This document shows, in pieces, positions 35,532 through 45,469 of a stretch of DNA of 64,000 nucleotides. The notes under the pieces are model-generated. The model did no database searches and was not told the origin of the DNA. It was given only the letters and a program-made list of their open reading frames with translations. The stretch comes from Tissierellales bacterium. GTDB taxonomy: Bacteria > Bacillota > Clostridia > Tissierellales > Sedimentibacteraceae. The position numbers and the translations under genes were made by a program. Location: the NCBI GenBank assembly GCA_018433765.1, contig JAHDQO010000004.1:186001-250000 (forward strand), given 5' to 3'. Each line of letters starts with the position of its first letter. Positions within the stretch are counted from its first letter, which is position 1.

Positions 35532-36215
35532 ATGAGTAATAAAATTTTAGTGGTTGATGATGAGAGACCTATTGCAAACATAATTAAATACAATTTACAA
35601 AAGGAAAATTATGAAACTGAAGTAGCTTATGATGGTGATGAAGCTGTTAAGAAAATTAAGAGCTTTAAACCAGATCTTGTTATTTTGGATGTAATGCTTC
35701 CTAAAAAAAATGGTTTTGACATATTAAAAGAATTAAGAATGGAGTATATAATGCCTGTTATTATGCTCACTGCAAGAGAAGAAGAGACAGATAAAATTGC
35801 TGGACTAGAATTAGGTGCAGATGATTACATAACTAAACCTTTTAGTATTAAAGAAGTTATAGCTAGAGTTAAAGCTAATTTAAGAAGAGTTGAACTTTTA
35901 AAGCCAGAAGAAGAAAAGAAATTCAAAATTATTACTATTGGAAATTTTGTAATTGATATGAATACATATGAAGTTAAAAAGAATGGAAAAAATGTTGATT
36001 TAACTAATAGAGAATTTGAACTGCTTAAATATTTTATTCAAAATCCAGATAAAGTTTTTAACAGAGAGCATTTACTAAAAAATGTTTGGGGTTATGAATT
36101 TGGTGACCAAAGAACTGTAGATGTTACAGTACGTAGATTAAGAGAAAAAATAGAGTCTGATGATGACAAATATATAATAACTAAAAGAGGAGTAGGCTAT
36201 TATTTTAAAAAATAG
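35532..36215 (+). CDS. walR: WalR/YycF-type response regulator
   Basis: 227 residues. The receiver domain has the acidic pair VVDDE, phosphoacceptor Asp in LVILDVMLPKKNG, and the TAREEETDKIAGLELGADDYITKPF switch region. An OmpR-type winged helix follows (NREFELLKYFIQNPDKVF, DVTVRRLREKIE). It is followed by a matching kinase, yycH, yycI, murA and yycJ, so the assignment as the essential cell-wall regulator WalR rests on context as well as sequence. Confidence 0.93.
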   Translation: MSNKILVVDDERPIANIIKYNLQKENYETEVAYDGDEAVKKIKSFKPDLVILDVMLPKKNGFDILKELRMEYIMPVIMLTAREEETDKIAGLELGADDYITKPFSIKEVIARVKANLRRVELLKPEEEKKFKIITIGNFVIDMNTYEVKKNGKNVDLTNREFELLKYFIQNPDKVFNREHLLKNVWGYEFGDQRTVDVTVRRLREKIESDDDKYIITKRGVGYYFKK

Positions 36216-36265
36216 TTTATTAAGAAAAGTTATTATTTATCCTAATTTACAAGGAGACAATGCTT

Positions 36266-38056
36266 ATGTTTAGTAGTATAAGATATAGATTTATTATTAT
36301 ATACTTTTTACTTGTATTTCTTGCTATGTCAATAGTAGGTTTTTTTATTACAACACAGCTTGAAAATATTCAGCTTGAAATGACTTCTAAATCTATGAAA
36401 ACACATATAACATCAATTATTGCAAGTTCAATTTCTTTACAAAGTGAAAACTGGGAAGAGAATATTTCAAACATAGAAGAGAGTATAAGTAGTAAGGTAC
36501 AGATAGGATATAATGAAAATGTTTATATTATCTTAAATAATAAAGAAAAAACTATAATAGCAAGTAGTGTTAAAGATTCTATAAATGTTAGTGCTTATAA
36601 TTCTAGGCAAATTAAAAATTCTTTATTGTATAAATCTTTAGAAGGTTCGGTAGAAGAGATAAATTTGGCAGAAAACGATGGGATACAAGAAAAAATTAAA
36701 CATATGTCATATCCTGTAAAAGACAGTAAAGGTAATATAAAAGGAATAGTTTATTTAACTAATAGATTAGATTATGTTTATGAGACAGTAAATGAATCAA
36801 AATTAATGCTTACTAAAGCTACTATGATTGCATTATTAATAACCATAGTTCTTGGATTTATCATTGCAAATGGGATTACTGGGCCAATTAAGGACTTAAC
36901 ATTAAAAGCAAAGAAGATGTCAAAAGGAAACTTTGAGCAGTATGTTGACGTCAAATCTAGTGATGAAATAGGACAGCTGGGAAGTATGTTTAACTACCTT
37001 ACAAAGGAGTTAAAGAAATATATATCTGAATTACATAGAGAAAAGAGCAAAGTAGAAACGACATTAAATTATATGGCTGATGGAGTACTTACTGTTGATT
37101 TAAATGGTAATATAATACACGCCAATCCTGTAGCAAGAAATATACTTATGATGTCTGATGATAATAAGAAATACGATGATTTATTAGACAAAGTAGATTT
37201 GAATTTGTCTATTGATAATATTAAAGATAACAACTGGGAAGGTACAAATATATTTAAAGTAGATAAAGATACTTATCAGATTAATTATGCACCATTTAAA
37301 GATGATAAAAACGAAATAGGTGGAGTAATACTAGTCATACAAGATATAACTGAGCAGTATAAATTAGAGAAAATGCGAAAAGAGTTTGTAGCTAATGTTT
37401 CTCATGAATTGAAAACACCGATTACCACTATAAAAAGTTATGCAGAGACACTGCTTGAAGGTGCATTGGAAAATAGAGAAATTACAGAAGATTTCCTTAA
37501 TGTGATAAATAGTGAAAGCGATAGAATGGCTAGACTGGTTAGAGACTTATTGAAATTATCACGATTGGACTATGAACAGACTAAATGGAATAAAGTTGAA
37601 CTTGATGCTAATTTAGTTATGAAAGATATCTGTAAGAAGCTTAAATTGTCTGCTGAGAGTAAAAAAATTGATTTGAGATTTAATATTGAAGAAAAATTAC
37701 CGTTTGTATTATTTGATAAAGATGGACTTGAGCAAATAATATTAAATGTGCTGAGCAATGCTATAAAATACACATCTGAAGAAGGACATATAGATATAAG
37801 GACATATACGGAACAAAGTAACGTAATAATATCAGTAAAAGACAGCGGCATAGGTATACCTAAAGAAGATATAAATAGAATATTCGAGAGGTTTTATAGG
37901 GTAGATAAAGCAAGGTCAAGGGAAATGGGAGGAACAGGACTTGGACTTTCAATTGCAAAATATATCGCAGAAGCTCATAATACAAAACTAGAAATAGAAA
38001 GTGTAGTAAATGTTGGTACAGAAATTAGGATTATTATTCCAATAAATTTGCTTTAA
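36266..38056 (+). CDS. walK: WalK/YycG-type sensor histidine kinase
   Basis: About 596 residues. I choose ATG 36266 because AAGGAG is only 3 bases from the upstream ATG at 36260. It has two membrane segments (about 6-26 and 180-200) around an extracellular sensor, then HAMP (ITGPIKDLTLKAKKMSKGN), PAS (about 262-365) and the kinase core. The H-box is FVANVSHELKTPITTIKSY, followed by the N-box EQIILNVLSNAIKYT and the G boxes DSGIGIP and GGTGLGLSIAKYI. All catalytic motifs are intact. It pairs with walR 50 bases upstream. Confidence 0.93.
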   Translation: MFSSIRYRFIIIYFLLVFLAMSIVGFFITTQLENIQLEMTSKSMKTHITSIIASSISLQSENWEENISNIEESISSKVQIGYNENVYIILNNKEKTIIASSVKDSINVSAYNSRQIKNSLLYKSLEGSVEEINLAENDGIQEKIKHMSYPVKDSKGNIKGIVYLTNRLDYVYETVNESKLMLTKATMIALLITIVLGFIIANGITGPIKDLTLKAKKMSKGNFEQYVDVKSSDEIGQLGSMFNYLTKELKKYISELHREKSKVETTLNYMADGVLTVDLNGNIIHANPVARNILMMSDDNKKYDDLLDKVDLNLSIDNIKDNNWEGTNIFKVDKDTYQINYAPFKDDKNEIGGVILVIQDITEQYKLEKMRKEFVANVSHELKTPITTIKSYAETLLEGALENREITEDFLNVINSESDRMARLVRDLLKLSRLDYEQTKWNKVELDANLVMKDICKKLKLSAESKKIDLRFNIEEKLPFVLFDKDGLEQIILNVLSNAIKYTSEEGHIDIRTYTEQSNVIISVKDSGIGIPKEDINRIFERFYRVDKARSREMGGTGLGLSIAKYIAEAHNTKLEIESVVNVGTEIRIIIPINLL

Positions 38057-38083
38057 TATCTATGCGAAGGGATGTAAATTTTT

Positions 38084-39490
38084 ATGAACAAAGGTAAAAT
38101 CAAAAATTACATACTTATATTAATGGTAATTGTTTGCATATTTTTAAGTGCTCAAGTATGGGTTCAAATTCCTAACAATTATTTTGAATTTGTATCAAGC
38201 GGTAACAAAGAGCCTGAAGAAGATCAATATATAGATCTTTGGAATATAGTTCGTCCTGAAAAATATACTTTAGATTCAGGAGAAGAATATACAGTTTTAT
38301 ATAATGATAATGACTATGAATTTTGGAATAAAACTTTAGAAATATTAAAAACATGTTTTAGTGATAATTCATTACAAATTTCCGATGTATACAACGGAGA
38401 CATAGTACCAAATAAATATATAAAAATGGATTTTTCCTCACAACTACCTGCTGAGATTTTTTTAAAAAAAATGGATATAAAAAATAGTTCTTTAAAAGAC
38501 AAAATTGGTAACATTAAAAATATAACTATATCATTATCTCAAAAAGAGAGTATATATATATATAATGGTGTAAACACTTTAAAGTTAGTTTGTGAAAACT
38601 TGGATTTAGATTCTATACAAAGAGAAATATCTAGCTTTAATTTTGATGAACATACTAAGTATAATTATAATGAAAATATAGATGGATATAAGTTAATGGT
38701 TCCAATACCAGATGTAGAAAGCGTATTAAATCCAATATTTGTAAAATCAGAAATAGATATTTCTGATTCTGATTACATCCAAAAAATTGCAAAAGATTAT
38801 TATAAAGAAGATTATGATTATGTTAGAAGATTTGATAAAATTTCAGGTGATATTGTTTATGTTTATAATAATGAAAAAATTATAAACATATTTCAAAACG
38901 GATTGTTAGATTTTTACGATGCTGTTGAAGAGTCTGAAAATGATAATGGTGTTTATTCGAGCTTAATAGAAGCGTTAAAATTTATAGATAACTTTTTAGG
39001 TTTCCCTGAAAACGGATATTTGAGCAGAGTAGATACTATACAAAAGGAAGGAAATTTCGGGTATAAGTTTGTTTTTTCATATAAAGTTAAAGACAAACCT
39101 ATAATTTTTAGTCAAATTAGAGAAGAACAAGCTTTGGAAGTTGAAGTATTTGGTAACAAAGTAGTTTCTTACAAAAGATATATTAGGAATATAGATGAGT
39201 CAAAAAAAGATCAAATGAAAAATGAAAAAAATGTGATTTCAGCATCAGAAGTTGACTTTGACTTTATAGTAAATCTATATATTAAAGAAAAAGAAATTAT
39301 AGAACCAAACCATGAAGAAATTAAAAAGAATCTGGTTGAATCCATACAAGACATACATTTAGCATATTTTGACCTTTCAAGAAAATCAAAAGAGCAACAG
39401 CTTTTAATTGTTTGGGTTGTTGAAACTGATACCAAAAGATATATATTTAATGCTATTACTGGGATGCTTAGAGAGGAACAAAATAAATAA
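38084..39490 (+). CDS. yycH: YycH-like regulator of WalRK
   Basis: 468 residues with one N-terminal membrane anchor (KNYILILMVIVCIFLSAQVWV) and a large extracytoplasmic domain rich in short strands. Sequence conservation in this family is low; the call comes mainly from its position between walK and a yycI-like gene, its length and its topology. In Bacillus, YycH and YycI contact WalK in the membrane and dampen it. Confidence 0.8.
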   Translation: MNKGKIKNYILILMVIVCIFLSAQVWVQIPNNYFEFVSSGNKEPEEDQYIDLWNIVRPEKYTLDSGEEYTVLYNDNDYEFWNKTLEILKTCFSDNSLQISDVYNGDIVPNKYIKMDFSSQLPAEIFLKKMDIKNSSLKDKIGNIKNITISLSQKESIYIYNGVNTLKLVCENLDLDSIQREISSFNFDEHTKYNYNENIDGYKLMVPIPDVESVLNPIFVKSEIDISDSDYIQKIAKDYYKEDYDYVRRFDKISGDIVYVYNNEKIINIFQNGLLDFYDAVEESENDNGVYSSLIEALKFIDNFLGFPENGYLSRVDTIQKEGNFGYKFVFSYKVKDKPIIFSQIREEQALEVEVFGNKVVSYKRYIRNIDESKKDQMKNEKNVISASEVDFDFIVNLYIKEKEIIEPNHEEIKKNLVESIQDIHLAYFDLSRKSKEQQLLIVWVVETDTKRYIFNAITGMLREEQNK

Positions 39491-39533
39491 AATAAAAGAG
39501 ATTAATTGTAAAAAAATTAGGAGAAATAAATAT

Positions 39534-40370
39534 ATGGATTGGAACAAATCAAAATCAATACTTATAATTGCATTTATAATAGTAAATATTTTTTTATTGA
39601 TTGTAATTTTTGATGATGAACTAATAAGCAATAACTATGAGGCTGTAGATAAAAGTTTTATAGAAGATGTTGTTTCTGACTTAAAACAAAAAAATATTAA
39701 TGTATTATGCGAAATACCTTTGGAAACACATTCATTGCCTTTGTTAGAAATTGATTACAAAATATTGGAGCCTGAAAATAAAATTATAAAAAATTTCCTA
39801 GGCAATAATATTGAAGCAGAAGAAAATAAATACATATATAAAAATGAAAGTGGAGAAACATTAGAAATAAAGAACAATAAATTGCTTATATATGAAAAAA
39901 GAAAACCTAAAAAATTAAATCAAGGTGAGCAAGTCAATATTGACGAGCAAGAAATGTATAACATTTTAAAAGATAAAAATATTTCTTTAGATGAATATGA
40001 AAAATCATTTGAATATAAATGTGATGATACATGCTGCATTATGTTTACAAAAAAATATTCTAAATTCAATATTGAAAACGCATATATAAAAGTATATTTT
40101 GATTCTCAAGGGTTATATAAGCTTGAAATACAAGAAATTGAAGAAATAAGGTCTAATGGTGGAAATATTAATGTAACCTGTGCATCAGAAGCACTGCTTA
40201 GATTATTTATAGACGATAATATAAGAGATAAAAATATTACTAATATACAATTATGTTATTACACAAAAAAAGTTGAGGATTGGGATAAAGTTGCTACTAT
40301 AAATGCTGATCCGACATGGAAGGTAGAATTTGATGATGGTACATATGAATATCTTATAGAGAAAGATTAA
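39534..40370 (+). CDS. yycI: YycI-like regulator of WalRK
   Basis: 278 residues from ATG 39534, which follows AGGAGAAATAAAT. An open frame extends upstream to 39408 but overlaps yycH and lacks a ribosome binding site. It has the typical start MDWNKSKSILIIAFIIVN with a single membrane anchor, then an extracytoplasmic domain ending KVEFDDGTYEYLIEKD, similar to the YycI C-terminus. It lies 43 bases after yycH. Confidence 0.85.
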   Translation: MDWNKSKSILIIAFIIVNIFLLIVIFDDELISNNYEAVDKSFIEDVVSDLKQKNINVLCEIPLETHSLPLLEIDYKILEPENKIIKNFLGNNIEAEENKYIYKNESGETLEIKNNKLLIYEKRKPKKLNQGEQVNIDEQEMYNILKDKNISLDEYEKSFEYKCDDTCCIMFTKKYSKFNIENAYIKVYFDSQGLYKLEIQEIEEIRSNGGNINVTCASEALLRLFIDDNIRDKNITNIQLCYYTKKVEDWDKVATINADPTWKVEFDDGTYEYLIEKD

Positions 40371-40452
40371 CAGTTGAAAAAAAATATATTTTATTATATT
40401 ATTTAATAGGTACTGAAATCAAAATGAAAGGTTAATAACCGGTAAGTCAAAT

Positions 40453-41709
40453 ATGTCAAAATTAGTAATTGAAGGTGGAACAAAACTAAAAGGAAAAGTC
40501 AATATCAGTGGATTTAAAAATGCAGCACTTCCAATAATATCTGCAGCATTACTTTCGAATGAAGAATGTATAATAGAAAATGTACCACTAATTCAAGATA
40601 TTAATGTGCTTAAAGATATATTAATTAAAATTGGAGCAGAAGTTCAAATCGTTGATGATAATTCTTTACTTATAGACTCTTCACAAGTTAAAACATGCTA
40701 TTTAGAAAATGGGTTATCAAAAAAGATTAGAGGTTCATATTATTTGTTGGGAGCTGCATTGGGTAGATTTAAAGAAGTATTAATACCATTACCCGGAGGA
40801 TGTGACATTGGTGTAAGACCGATAGATCAGCATATTAAAGGATTTGAAGCTTTAGGAGCAGAAGTTATAATAGATCACGGTATGGTACATGCTAAAGCTA
40901 AAGAACTAATAGGAAGTAAAATTTATCTTGATGTTGTTAGCGTTGGAGCTACAATAAATATAATGTTAGCAGCAGTATATGCAAAAGGAAGAACTATAAT
41001 AGAAAATGCAGCTAAAGAGCCTCATATTGTTGATACAGCAAACTTTTTAAATACTATGGGTGCTAATATAAAAGGTGCAGGTACAGACATAATTAGAATA
41101 GATGGAGTGGACAAGCTTAAAGGATGTACATATAGCGTTATTCCTGATCAAATAGAGGCAGGTACATATATGATTGCAGCTGCGGCTACAAAAGGTGACA
41201 TAATAATTGACAATATTATACCAAAGCATCTTGAACCAGTAACGGCTAAATTAAAAGAAATGGGTATGGGTATAGAAGAATATGGAGATTCTCTTAGAGT
41301 TTTTTATCAAAACAAATTAATACCAGCGAACATAAAAACTCTACCGTATCCTGGATTTCCTACTGATTTACAGCAGCCTATGACTGTGTTATTGTCTACT
41401 ATTACTGGAAAAAGTCAAGTAATAGAAAGCATATGGGAAAATAGGTTTAGATATGTCGATGAACTCGTAAACATGGGAGCGAATATAGAAGTTAAAGGAA
41501 GAGAAGCTGATATACAAGGTGTAGAAAAATTAGAAGGAACAATAGTTAAGGTAACTGATTTAAGAGCAGGTGCAGCACTTATCGTAGCTGGTTTGATTGC
41601 TGATGGACTAACTGAACTTGAAGATATTTACCACATAGATAGAGGATATGAATATATAGAAAATAAATTTATGAATTTAGGAGCAAAGATAAAGAGAGTA
41701 AAAAATTAG
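40453..41709 (+). CDS. murA: UDP-N-acetylglucosamine 1-carboxyvinyltransferase
   Basis: 418 residues, standard length. It has the N-terminal [20 protein letters not shown] (Lys-Asn pair that binds UDP-GlcNAc), the active-site loop [17 protein letters not shown] with the PEP-binding cysteine, and the C-terminal [18 protein letters not shown]. The presence of cysteine implies fosfomycin sensitivity at this enzyme. It commits UDP-GlcNAc to peptidoglycan. It sits between the walRK-yycHI genes and yycJ, a common clostridial arrangement. Confidence 0.95.
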   Translation: MSKLVIEGGTKLKGKVNISGFKNAALPIISAALLSNEECIIENVPLIQDINVLKDILIKIGAEVQIVDDNSLLIDSSQVKTCYLENGLSKKIRGSYYLLGAALGRFKEVLIPLPGGCDIGVRPIDQHIKGFEALGAEVIIDHGMVHAKAKELIGSKIYLDVVSVGATINIMLAAVYAKGRTIIENAAKEPHIVDTANFLNTMGANIKGAGTDIIRIDGVDKLKGCTYSVIPDQIEAGTYMIAAAATKGDIIIDNIIPKHLEPVTAKLKEMGMGIEEYGDSLRVFYQNKLIPANIKTLPYPGFPTDLQQPMTVLLSTITGKSQVIESIWENRFRYVDELVNMGANIEVKGREADIQGVEKLEGTIVKVTDLRAGAALIVAGLIADGLTELEDIYHIDRGYEYIENKFMNLGAKIKRVKN

Positions 41710-41711
41710 AA

Positions 41712-41817
41712 TTCCGATGTTATCGGATTATCTTGCTGACTTAAGTTGGCTTGATGATAGGATTTTGAGAAACTTGATTTTTGCAAAATCTTAAACCCGA
41801 TAATTTCGGTTTTTTTG
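41712..41817 (+). promoter_or_regulatory. Hairpins between murA and yycJ, possible attenuator
   Basis: TCCGAT/ATCGGA hairpin at about 41713-41727 and a weak terminator-like hairpin (CCGA/TCGG followed by T7) at about 41796-41817. TTATCGG of the first can instead pair with CCGATAA of the second, so the two are mutually exclusive. The stems are short, so the evidence is modest. Confidence 0.35.
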
Positions 41818-41828
41818 TAGGAGGACTT

Positions 41829-42611
41829 ATGGAATTCTGTTCACTTTACAGTGGAAGTAGCGGCAATTGTCAGTTTATAAAAACTGAAAAAATAAAAATA
41901 CTTGTAGATGCTGGATTAAGTGGTAAAAAAATAGAACAATCATTAAAAAGTATAGATGAAAATCCAGCTGATATAAAGGCTATATTTGTTACTCATGAGC
42001 ATATAGATCATATTCAAGGTGTAGGTGTTTTGTCAAGAAGATATAATATACCTGTTTATGCTAATTGTGATACATGGGGAGCAATGGAGACCAAAATTGG
42101 AAAAATGAAAGAGGAAAACATAAAAGTTTTAGATAAAGAAATAAGTCTAGGAGATTTATCTATAATACCTTTTGATGTGTCACATGATGCAGTTAAGCCT
42201 GTTGGATATAATATAATATGTAAAAATAAAAAAATAAGTCTACTTACTGATACAGGTTGTGTTAATAGTTCTATTAAGCATAATATAAAGGATTCTCAAT
42301 TATTATTAATGGAAACTAACCATGATATTGAACTTTTAAAAGTAGGATCATATCCTTGGCCTTTAAAAAAGAGAATAATGAGCGATTATGGACATCTTTC
42401 TAACGAAACAGCTGCATATTTGTTGAGCGAAGTTCTTACAAAAGGAAATGAAACAGTATTATTAGCACATCTGAGCAAAGAAAATAATTTTCCTGAGTTA
42501 GCATATAAAACTGTGTCTGATATACTTATTGATGAAGGTTTTGACATAGATAATGATTTAAATCTTGAAATGACATATAGAAATAAAGCAAGCAAGGTTT
42601 ATAAACTATAA
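41829..42611 (+). CDS. yycJ: YycJ/WalJ metallo-beta-lactamase-fold protein
   Basis: 260 residues from ATG 41829, chosen because AGGAGG lies just before it and the family start MEFCSLYSGSSGNC matches. The metal-binding signature is THEHIDHIQG with a later His in DVSHDAV and LLTDTGCV, and GHLSNE near the end. WalJ proteins are thought to act as nucleases linking replication and cell-wall control; the precise substrate is not settled. It completes the walRK cluster. Confidence 0.92.
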   Translation: MEFCSLYSGSSGNCQFIKTEKIKILVDAGLSGKKIEQSLKSIDENPADIKAIFVTHEHIDHIQGVGVLSRRYNIPVYANCDTWGAMETKIGKMKEENIKVLDKEISLGDLSIIPFDVSHDAVKPVGYNIICKNKKISLLTDTGCVNSSIKHNIKDSQLLLMETNHDIELLKVGSYPWPLKKRIMSDYGHLSNETAAYLLSEVLTKGNETVLLAHLSKENNFPELAYKTVSDILIDEGFDIDNDLNLEMTYRNKASKVYKL

Positions 42612-43064
42612 ACCTTTTTTAAGTTAATAACTAAAAGTTAATAGTTAAAAATTATAGTTGATTTACTCATTTTTTGTAAATCATCTTATTACTTTATGTT
42701 TTACGTTAGTAAAACTACCATTAATTCTCCATTCTCATTTCTCCATTCTCAATTCAGTTAACCTCAATTCAGTTAGTCTAGAATGTATTTACAAAATTCG
42801 TACAAACTATAAATAAAATTTAGCAATAATAATTATATAGATAATTTTAAAGAAAACTTTAAGATTATTAAGTTAATATTATTTTAGATGATAATTTAGG
42901 CGATTTTGAAACAATTAATTATTAGCTATTAATAATAATAAAAAATTAAAGACTAATAATGATCCTCGATAAGATATTAATTGTTATGAATAAAAAATAA
43001 GTATATCAGTGATTATAAGTTTCAAAATTGGCTATTTAGAGATAATTATAAAGGAGGAATTGAA
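42612..43064. repeat. Repeat-bearing intergenic gap before htrA
   Basis: Words AACTAAAAGTTAATAG (42628-42645), core GTTTTACGTTAGTAAAAC (42699-42716) and inverted TTCTCCATTCTCATTTCTCC (about 42726-42745) fill the first 170 bases. The rest to 43050 is AT-rich and I see no gene. The htrA ribosome binding site AAAGGAGG ends the gap. Confidence 0.6.
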
Positions 43065-44273
43065 ATGTATGATGAGAGAAATACGATTGAGACTAATAAT
43101 TTAGATCCTGAATTCTATGATAATAGTACTTATAAAAAGAAGAAAAAAGGTAAAATATCATCTTATTTCTTTACTGCTTTAATTGCAGCTGTTATAGGAG
43201 GAATGATTGGAGCATATGTATTTCCAGTGTATCTTATGGGAAATGTAATACCTAATCCTGCAAATTTAGAGAAAAGTGTAGGTCAACAAGTAAGTGAAAT
43301 AAATATCAAGGCAACTAACGACATATATTACGCTGCAGCAGTCGCTGAAAAATGTTCAAAATCAGTTGTAGGAATTACTGTTGTAGAAACTGTTAATGAT
43401 ATGTTCTGGGGTGAGCAGCAAATGCAGAGTATGGGTTCAGGAGTTATTGTTGATTCTGAAGGGTATATCCTAACAAATTCACATGTAATAGGTGATGGAA
43501 ATGGCAATAACATAACAGTATTGCTTTCTGATGAAACTAAAGAAAAAGGAGAAGTATTATGGTATGATACTACATTAGATTTGGCTGTAGTTAAAATTGA
43601 TAGAACGGGTCTTCCAGCAGCTGAGTTAGGTGATTCGGATGAACTTATGATAGGAGAACCTGTAGTAGCTATAGGTAATCCGCTATCATTAGAATTACAA
43701 AGGACTGTTACCAATGGAATAATAAGCGGATTGGATAGATCTCTAACAGTTAGTCATAATGGACAATATGCAGAAATTGAGTCATTGATTCAAACAAATG
43801 CTTCTATAAATGAAGGAAATAGTGGGGGACCACTCCTCAACGCTGAAGGAAAAGTGATTGGAATAAATACAGCAAAGCTTAAATCAGGTGAAGGACTTGG
43901 CTTTTCAATACCTGTAAATACCGCAATACCAATACTTGAACAGCTTATTGGAGGAGGAAAAGTTTCGACAGTATACGTAGGAATTCAAGGAATAGACGTA
44001 CAAGGATATGAAGAGAGATTAAATTTGGATTTATCAGCTGAATATGGTGTAGTAATTGTTGAAGTTATAAAAGATTCACCATGTTCAAAGATAGATATTA
44101 AAGCAGGAGACATTATACAAAAAATTGACGACAAAAAAATAGAAAATATGAGCAGCCTAAAAAGAAAATTATATGAATATAAAGCAGGAGATAAAGCACA
44201 AATAACTATATATAGAAATGGCGAAACTATGACTAAAGAAATAACTTTCGAGGAAAAACCCGACAATTATTAA
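43065..44273 (+). CDS. htrA: HtrA/DegP-type membrane-anchored serine protease
   Basis: 402 residues. A cytosolic N-terminus with a run of Lys precedes one membrane anchor (YFFTALIAAVIGGMIGAYVF). The trypsin-like domain has the triad His in ILTNSHVIGDG, Asp in TTLDLAVVKID, and Ser in NEGNSGGPLLN. A single PDZ domain follows (about 305-395, VIKDSPCSKIDIKAGDIIQKI). It is a cell-surface quality-control protease; Firmicutes often encode it next to the walRK cluster, as here. Confidence 0.93.
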   Translation: MYDERNTIETNNLDPEFYDNSTYKKKKKGKISSYFFTALIAAVIGGMIGAYVFPVYLMGNVIPNPANLEKSVGQQVSEINIKATNDIYYAAAVAEKCSKSVVGITVVETVNDMFWGEQQMQSMGSGVIVDSEGYILTNSHVIGDGNGNNITVLLSDETKEKGEVLWYDTTLDLAVVKIDRTGLPAAELGDSDELMIGEPVVAIGNPLSLELQRTVTNGIISGLDRSLTVSHNGQYAEIESLIQTNASINEGNSGGPLLNAEGKVIGINTAKLKSGEGLGFSIPVNTAIPILEQLIGGGKVSTVYVGIQGIDVQGYEERLNLDLSAEYGVVIVEVIKDSPCSKIDIKAGDIIQKIDDKKIENMSSLKRKLYEYKAGDKAQITIYRNGETMTKEITFEEKPDNY

Positions 44274-44284
44274 ATAAACTACAT

Positions 44285-44328
44285 AAAAAAGCATTGAGAA
44301 AATATTAAATTTTCTTAATGCTTTTTTT
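44285..44328 (+). terminator. Terminator of htrA
   Basis: AAAAAGCATTGAGAAAA and TTTTCTTAATGCTTTTTT form an interrupted 16-bp stem with a T-run. Confidence 0.82.
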
Positions 44329-44342
44329 ATGTTAAATAACTA

Positions 44343-44372
44343 TTGACAAATGTAGTATAATATTTATATAAA
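44343..44372 (+). promoter_or_regulatory. Sigma-A promoter of the flavodoxin-like gene
   Basis: TTGACA (44343-44348), an 18-base spacer and TATAAA (44367-44372). Confidence 0.6.
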
Positions 44373-44396
44373 AACTTCTAGTAGGGGGTTAATACG

Positions 44397-44894
44397 ATGA
44401 GTAAAGTATTAACAGTATATTTCACAAGAACTGAAAATAGCAGAAAAATTGCTGAAGAAATTTCAATTAAACTTAAAAGCGATATTGATGAAATAATAGA
44501 TAAAAAGAAGTGGAAAGGTGTAATAGGTTTTATTAGTGGTGGTTTTAATTCGGTTTTTGAAAAAGCAACAAAAGTGACTTATAAGAAAAATCCTGCTGAT
44601 TATGATGTTGTTATTATTGTTTCTCCTGTTTGGGCAACAAAAATGCCACCTGCTGTAAGGACCTATGTTGAAGAAAATATAGATAAATTTAATAACTATG
44701 CTTTTATTGTAAATAACGCTGGCGGCAATATTAAAAAAGCTGTTAGTAATTTTAAAAAAGTACTTCCAAAATCTATAGCTGAATATGGTACTAGTAAAAA
44801 TGATATAGATTCAGATTCATGTCAAAAATGTTTTGAAGATTTTGCAGATGCAGTAAGGAGAATACTGGAAAAGAGAAAGACAAATGCCAAATAA
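44397..44894 (+). CDS. Flavodoxin-fold protein
   Basis: 165 residues. The FMN phosphate loop is TRTENSRKIAEEI near the N-terminus, followed by VVIIVSPVWATKMPPAVRTYVEE and a core strand YAFIVNNAGG, as in flavodoxin/NAD(P)H oxidoreductase-type proteins. It has no extra domain. The redox partner is unknown. Its end overlaps the start of the next small gene by 11 bases. Confidence 0.8.
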   Translation: MSKVLTVYFTRTENSRKIAEEISIKLKSDIDEIIDKKKWKGVIGFISGGFNSVFEKATKVTYKKNPADYDVVIIVSPVWATKMPPAVRTYVEENIDKFNNYAFIVNNAGGNIKKAVSNFKKVLPKSIAEYGTSKNDIDSDSCQKCFEDFADAVRRILEKRKTNAK

Positions 44895-45057
44895 AAATAT
44901 AATATATGCATGTAATGAACATGTAGAAATAGCATTAGACGATTTTGTTAACAAATATGAAGAAGCACCAAATATGACAAAAGAATTAACAAACAAATGC
45001 AGTTATTGTGCCAAAAAAGCAGAATATAAATTAAATTTCATTAAAAATAACAATTAA
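44884..45057 (+). CDS. Small CxxH/CxxC zinc-ribbon-like protein
   Basis: 57 residues, ATG 44884 to TAA 45055-45057, overlapping the flavodoxin gene. It has the segments YACNEHVEIALDDF and KCSYCAKKAEYKL, i.e. one Cys-x2-His and one Cys-x2-Cys pair about 30 residues apart. This matches the short CxxH/CxxC protein family that Firmicutes keep near the yycJ/htrA genes. It probably binds zinc; the function is unknown. Confidence 0.75.
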   Translation: MPNKNIIYACNEHVEIALDDFVNKYEEAPNMTKELTNKCSYCAKKAEYKLNFIKNNN

Positions 45058-45070
45058 TTATACAAAAATC

Positions 45071-45099
45071 TTGAATAATAAAGTAAACAATGTTATAAT
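45071..45099 (+). promoter_or_regulatory. Sigma-A promoter of rpsF-ssb-rpsR
   Basis: TTGAAT (45071-45076), a 17-base spacer and TATAAT (45094-45099). The 55-base leader contains a TTGCTC...GAGCCACAAG hairpin at about 45113-45135 before the AGGAGG site. Confidence 0.75.
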
Positions 45100-45154
45100 A
45101 TTCAAGCTATCCTTGCTCTTTATTGAGCCACAAGTCCAAAAGGAGGTGAAAGGC

Positions 45155-45442
45155 ATGAAAAAATATGAAGGAGTTTTTATTTTACTTTCAAATTTAGAAG
45201 AAGAAGTAAGAAACTCAGAAATTGAAAAGGTAAAAAACATAATAACTGATAGACAAGGTACTATTGAGAAAGTTGATGAATGGGGACAAAGAAAACTTGC
45301 CTATGAAATCAATAAAAAAAGAGATGGATATTATGTACTTATCAATTTCACTGCAAATACTGATGCTGTTAACGAAATAGACAGAATTTGCAAAATTAGT
45401 GAGAACTTCATAAGACACATGATTGTTAGAGACGAAAATTAA
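45155..45442 (+). CDS. rpsF: Ribosomal protein S6
   Basis: 95 residues from ATG 45155 (MKKYEGVFILLSNLEEE), which follows AAAAGGAGGTG; an upstream in-frame ATG at 45071 lies inside the promoter and is rejected. The segments GTIEKVDEWGQRKLAYEINK and GYYVLINFTA are typical. The protein binds 16S rRNA with S18. First gene of the conserved rpsF-ssb-rpsR operon. Confidence 0.96.
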   Translation: MKKYEGVFILLSNLEEEVRNSEIEKVKNIITDRQGTIEKVDEWGQRKLAYEINKKRDGYYVLINFTANTDAVNEIDRICKISENFIRHMIVRDEN

Positions 45443-45469
45443 ATAATAAATAACAAGAAGGGGAAATAT

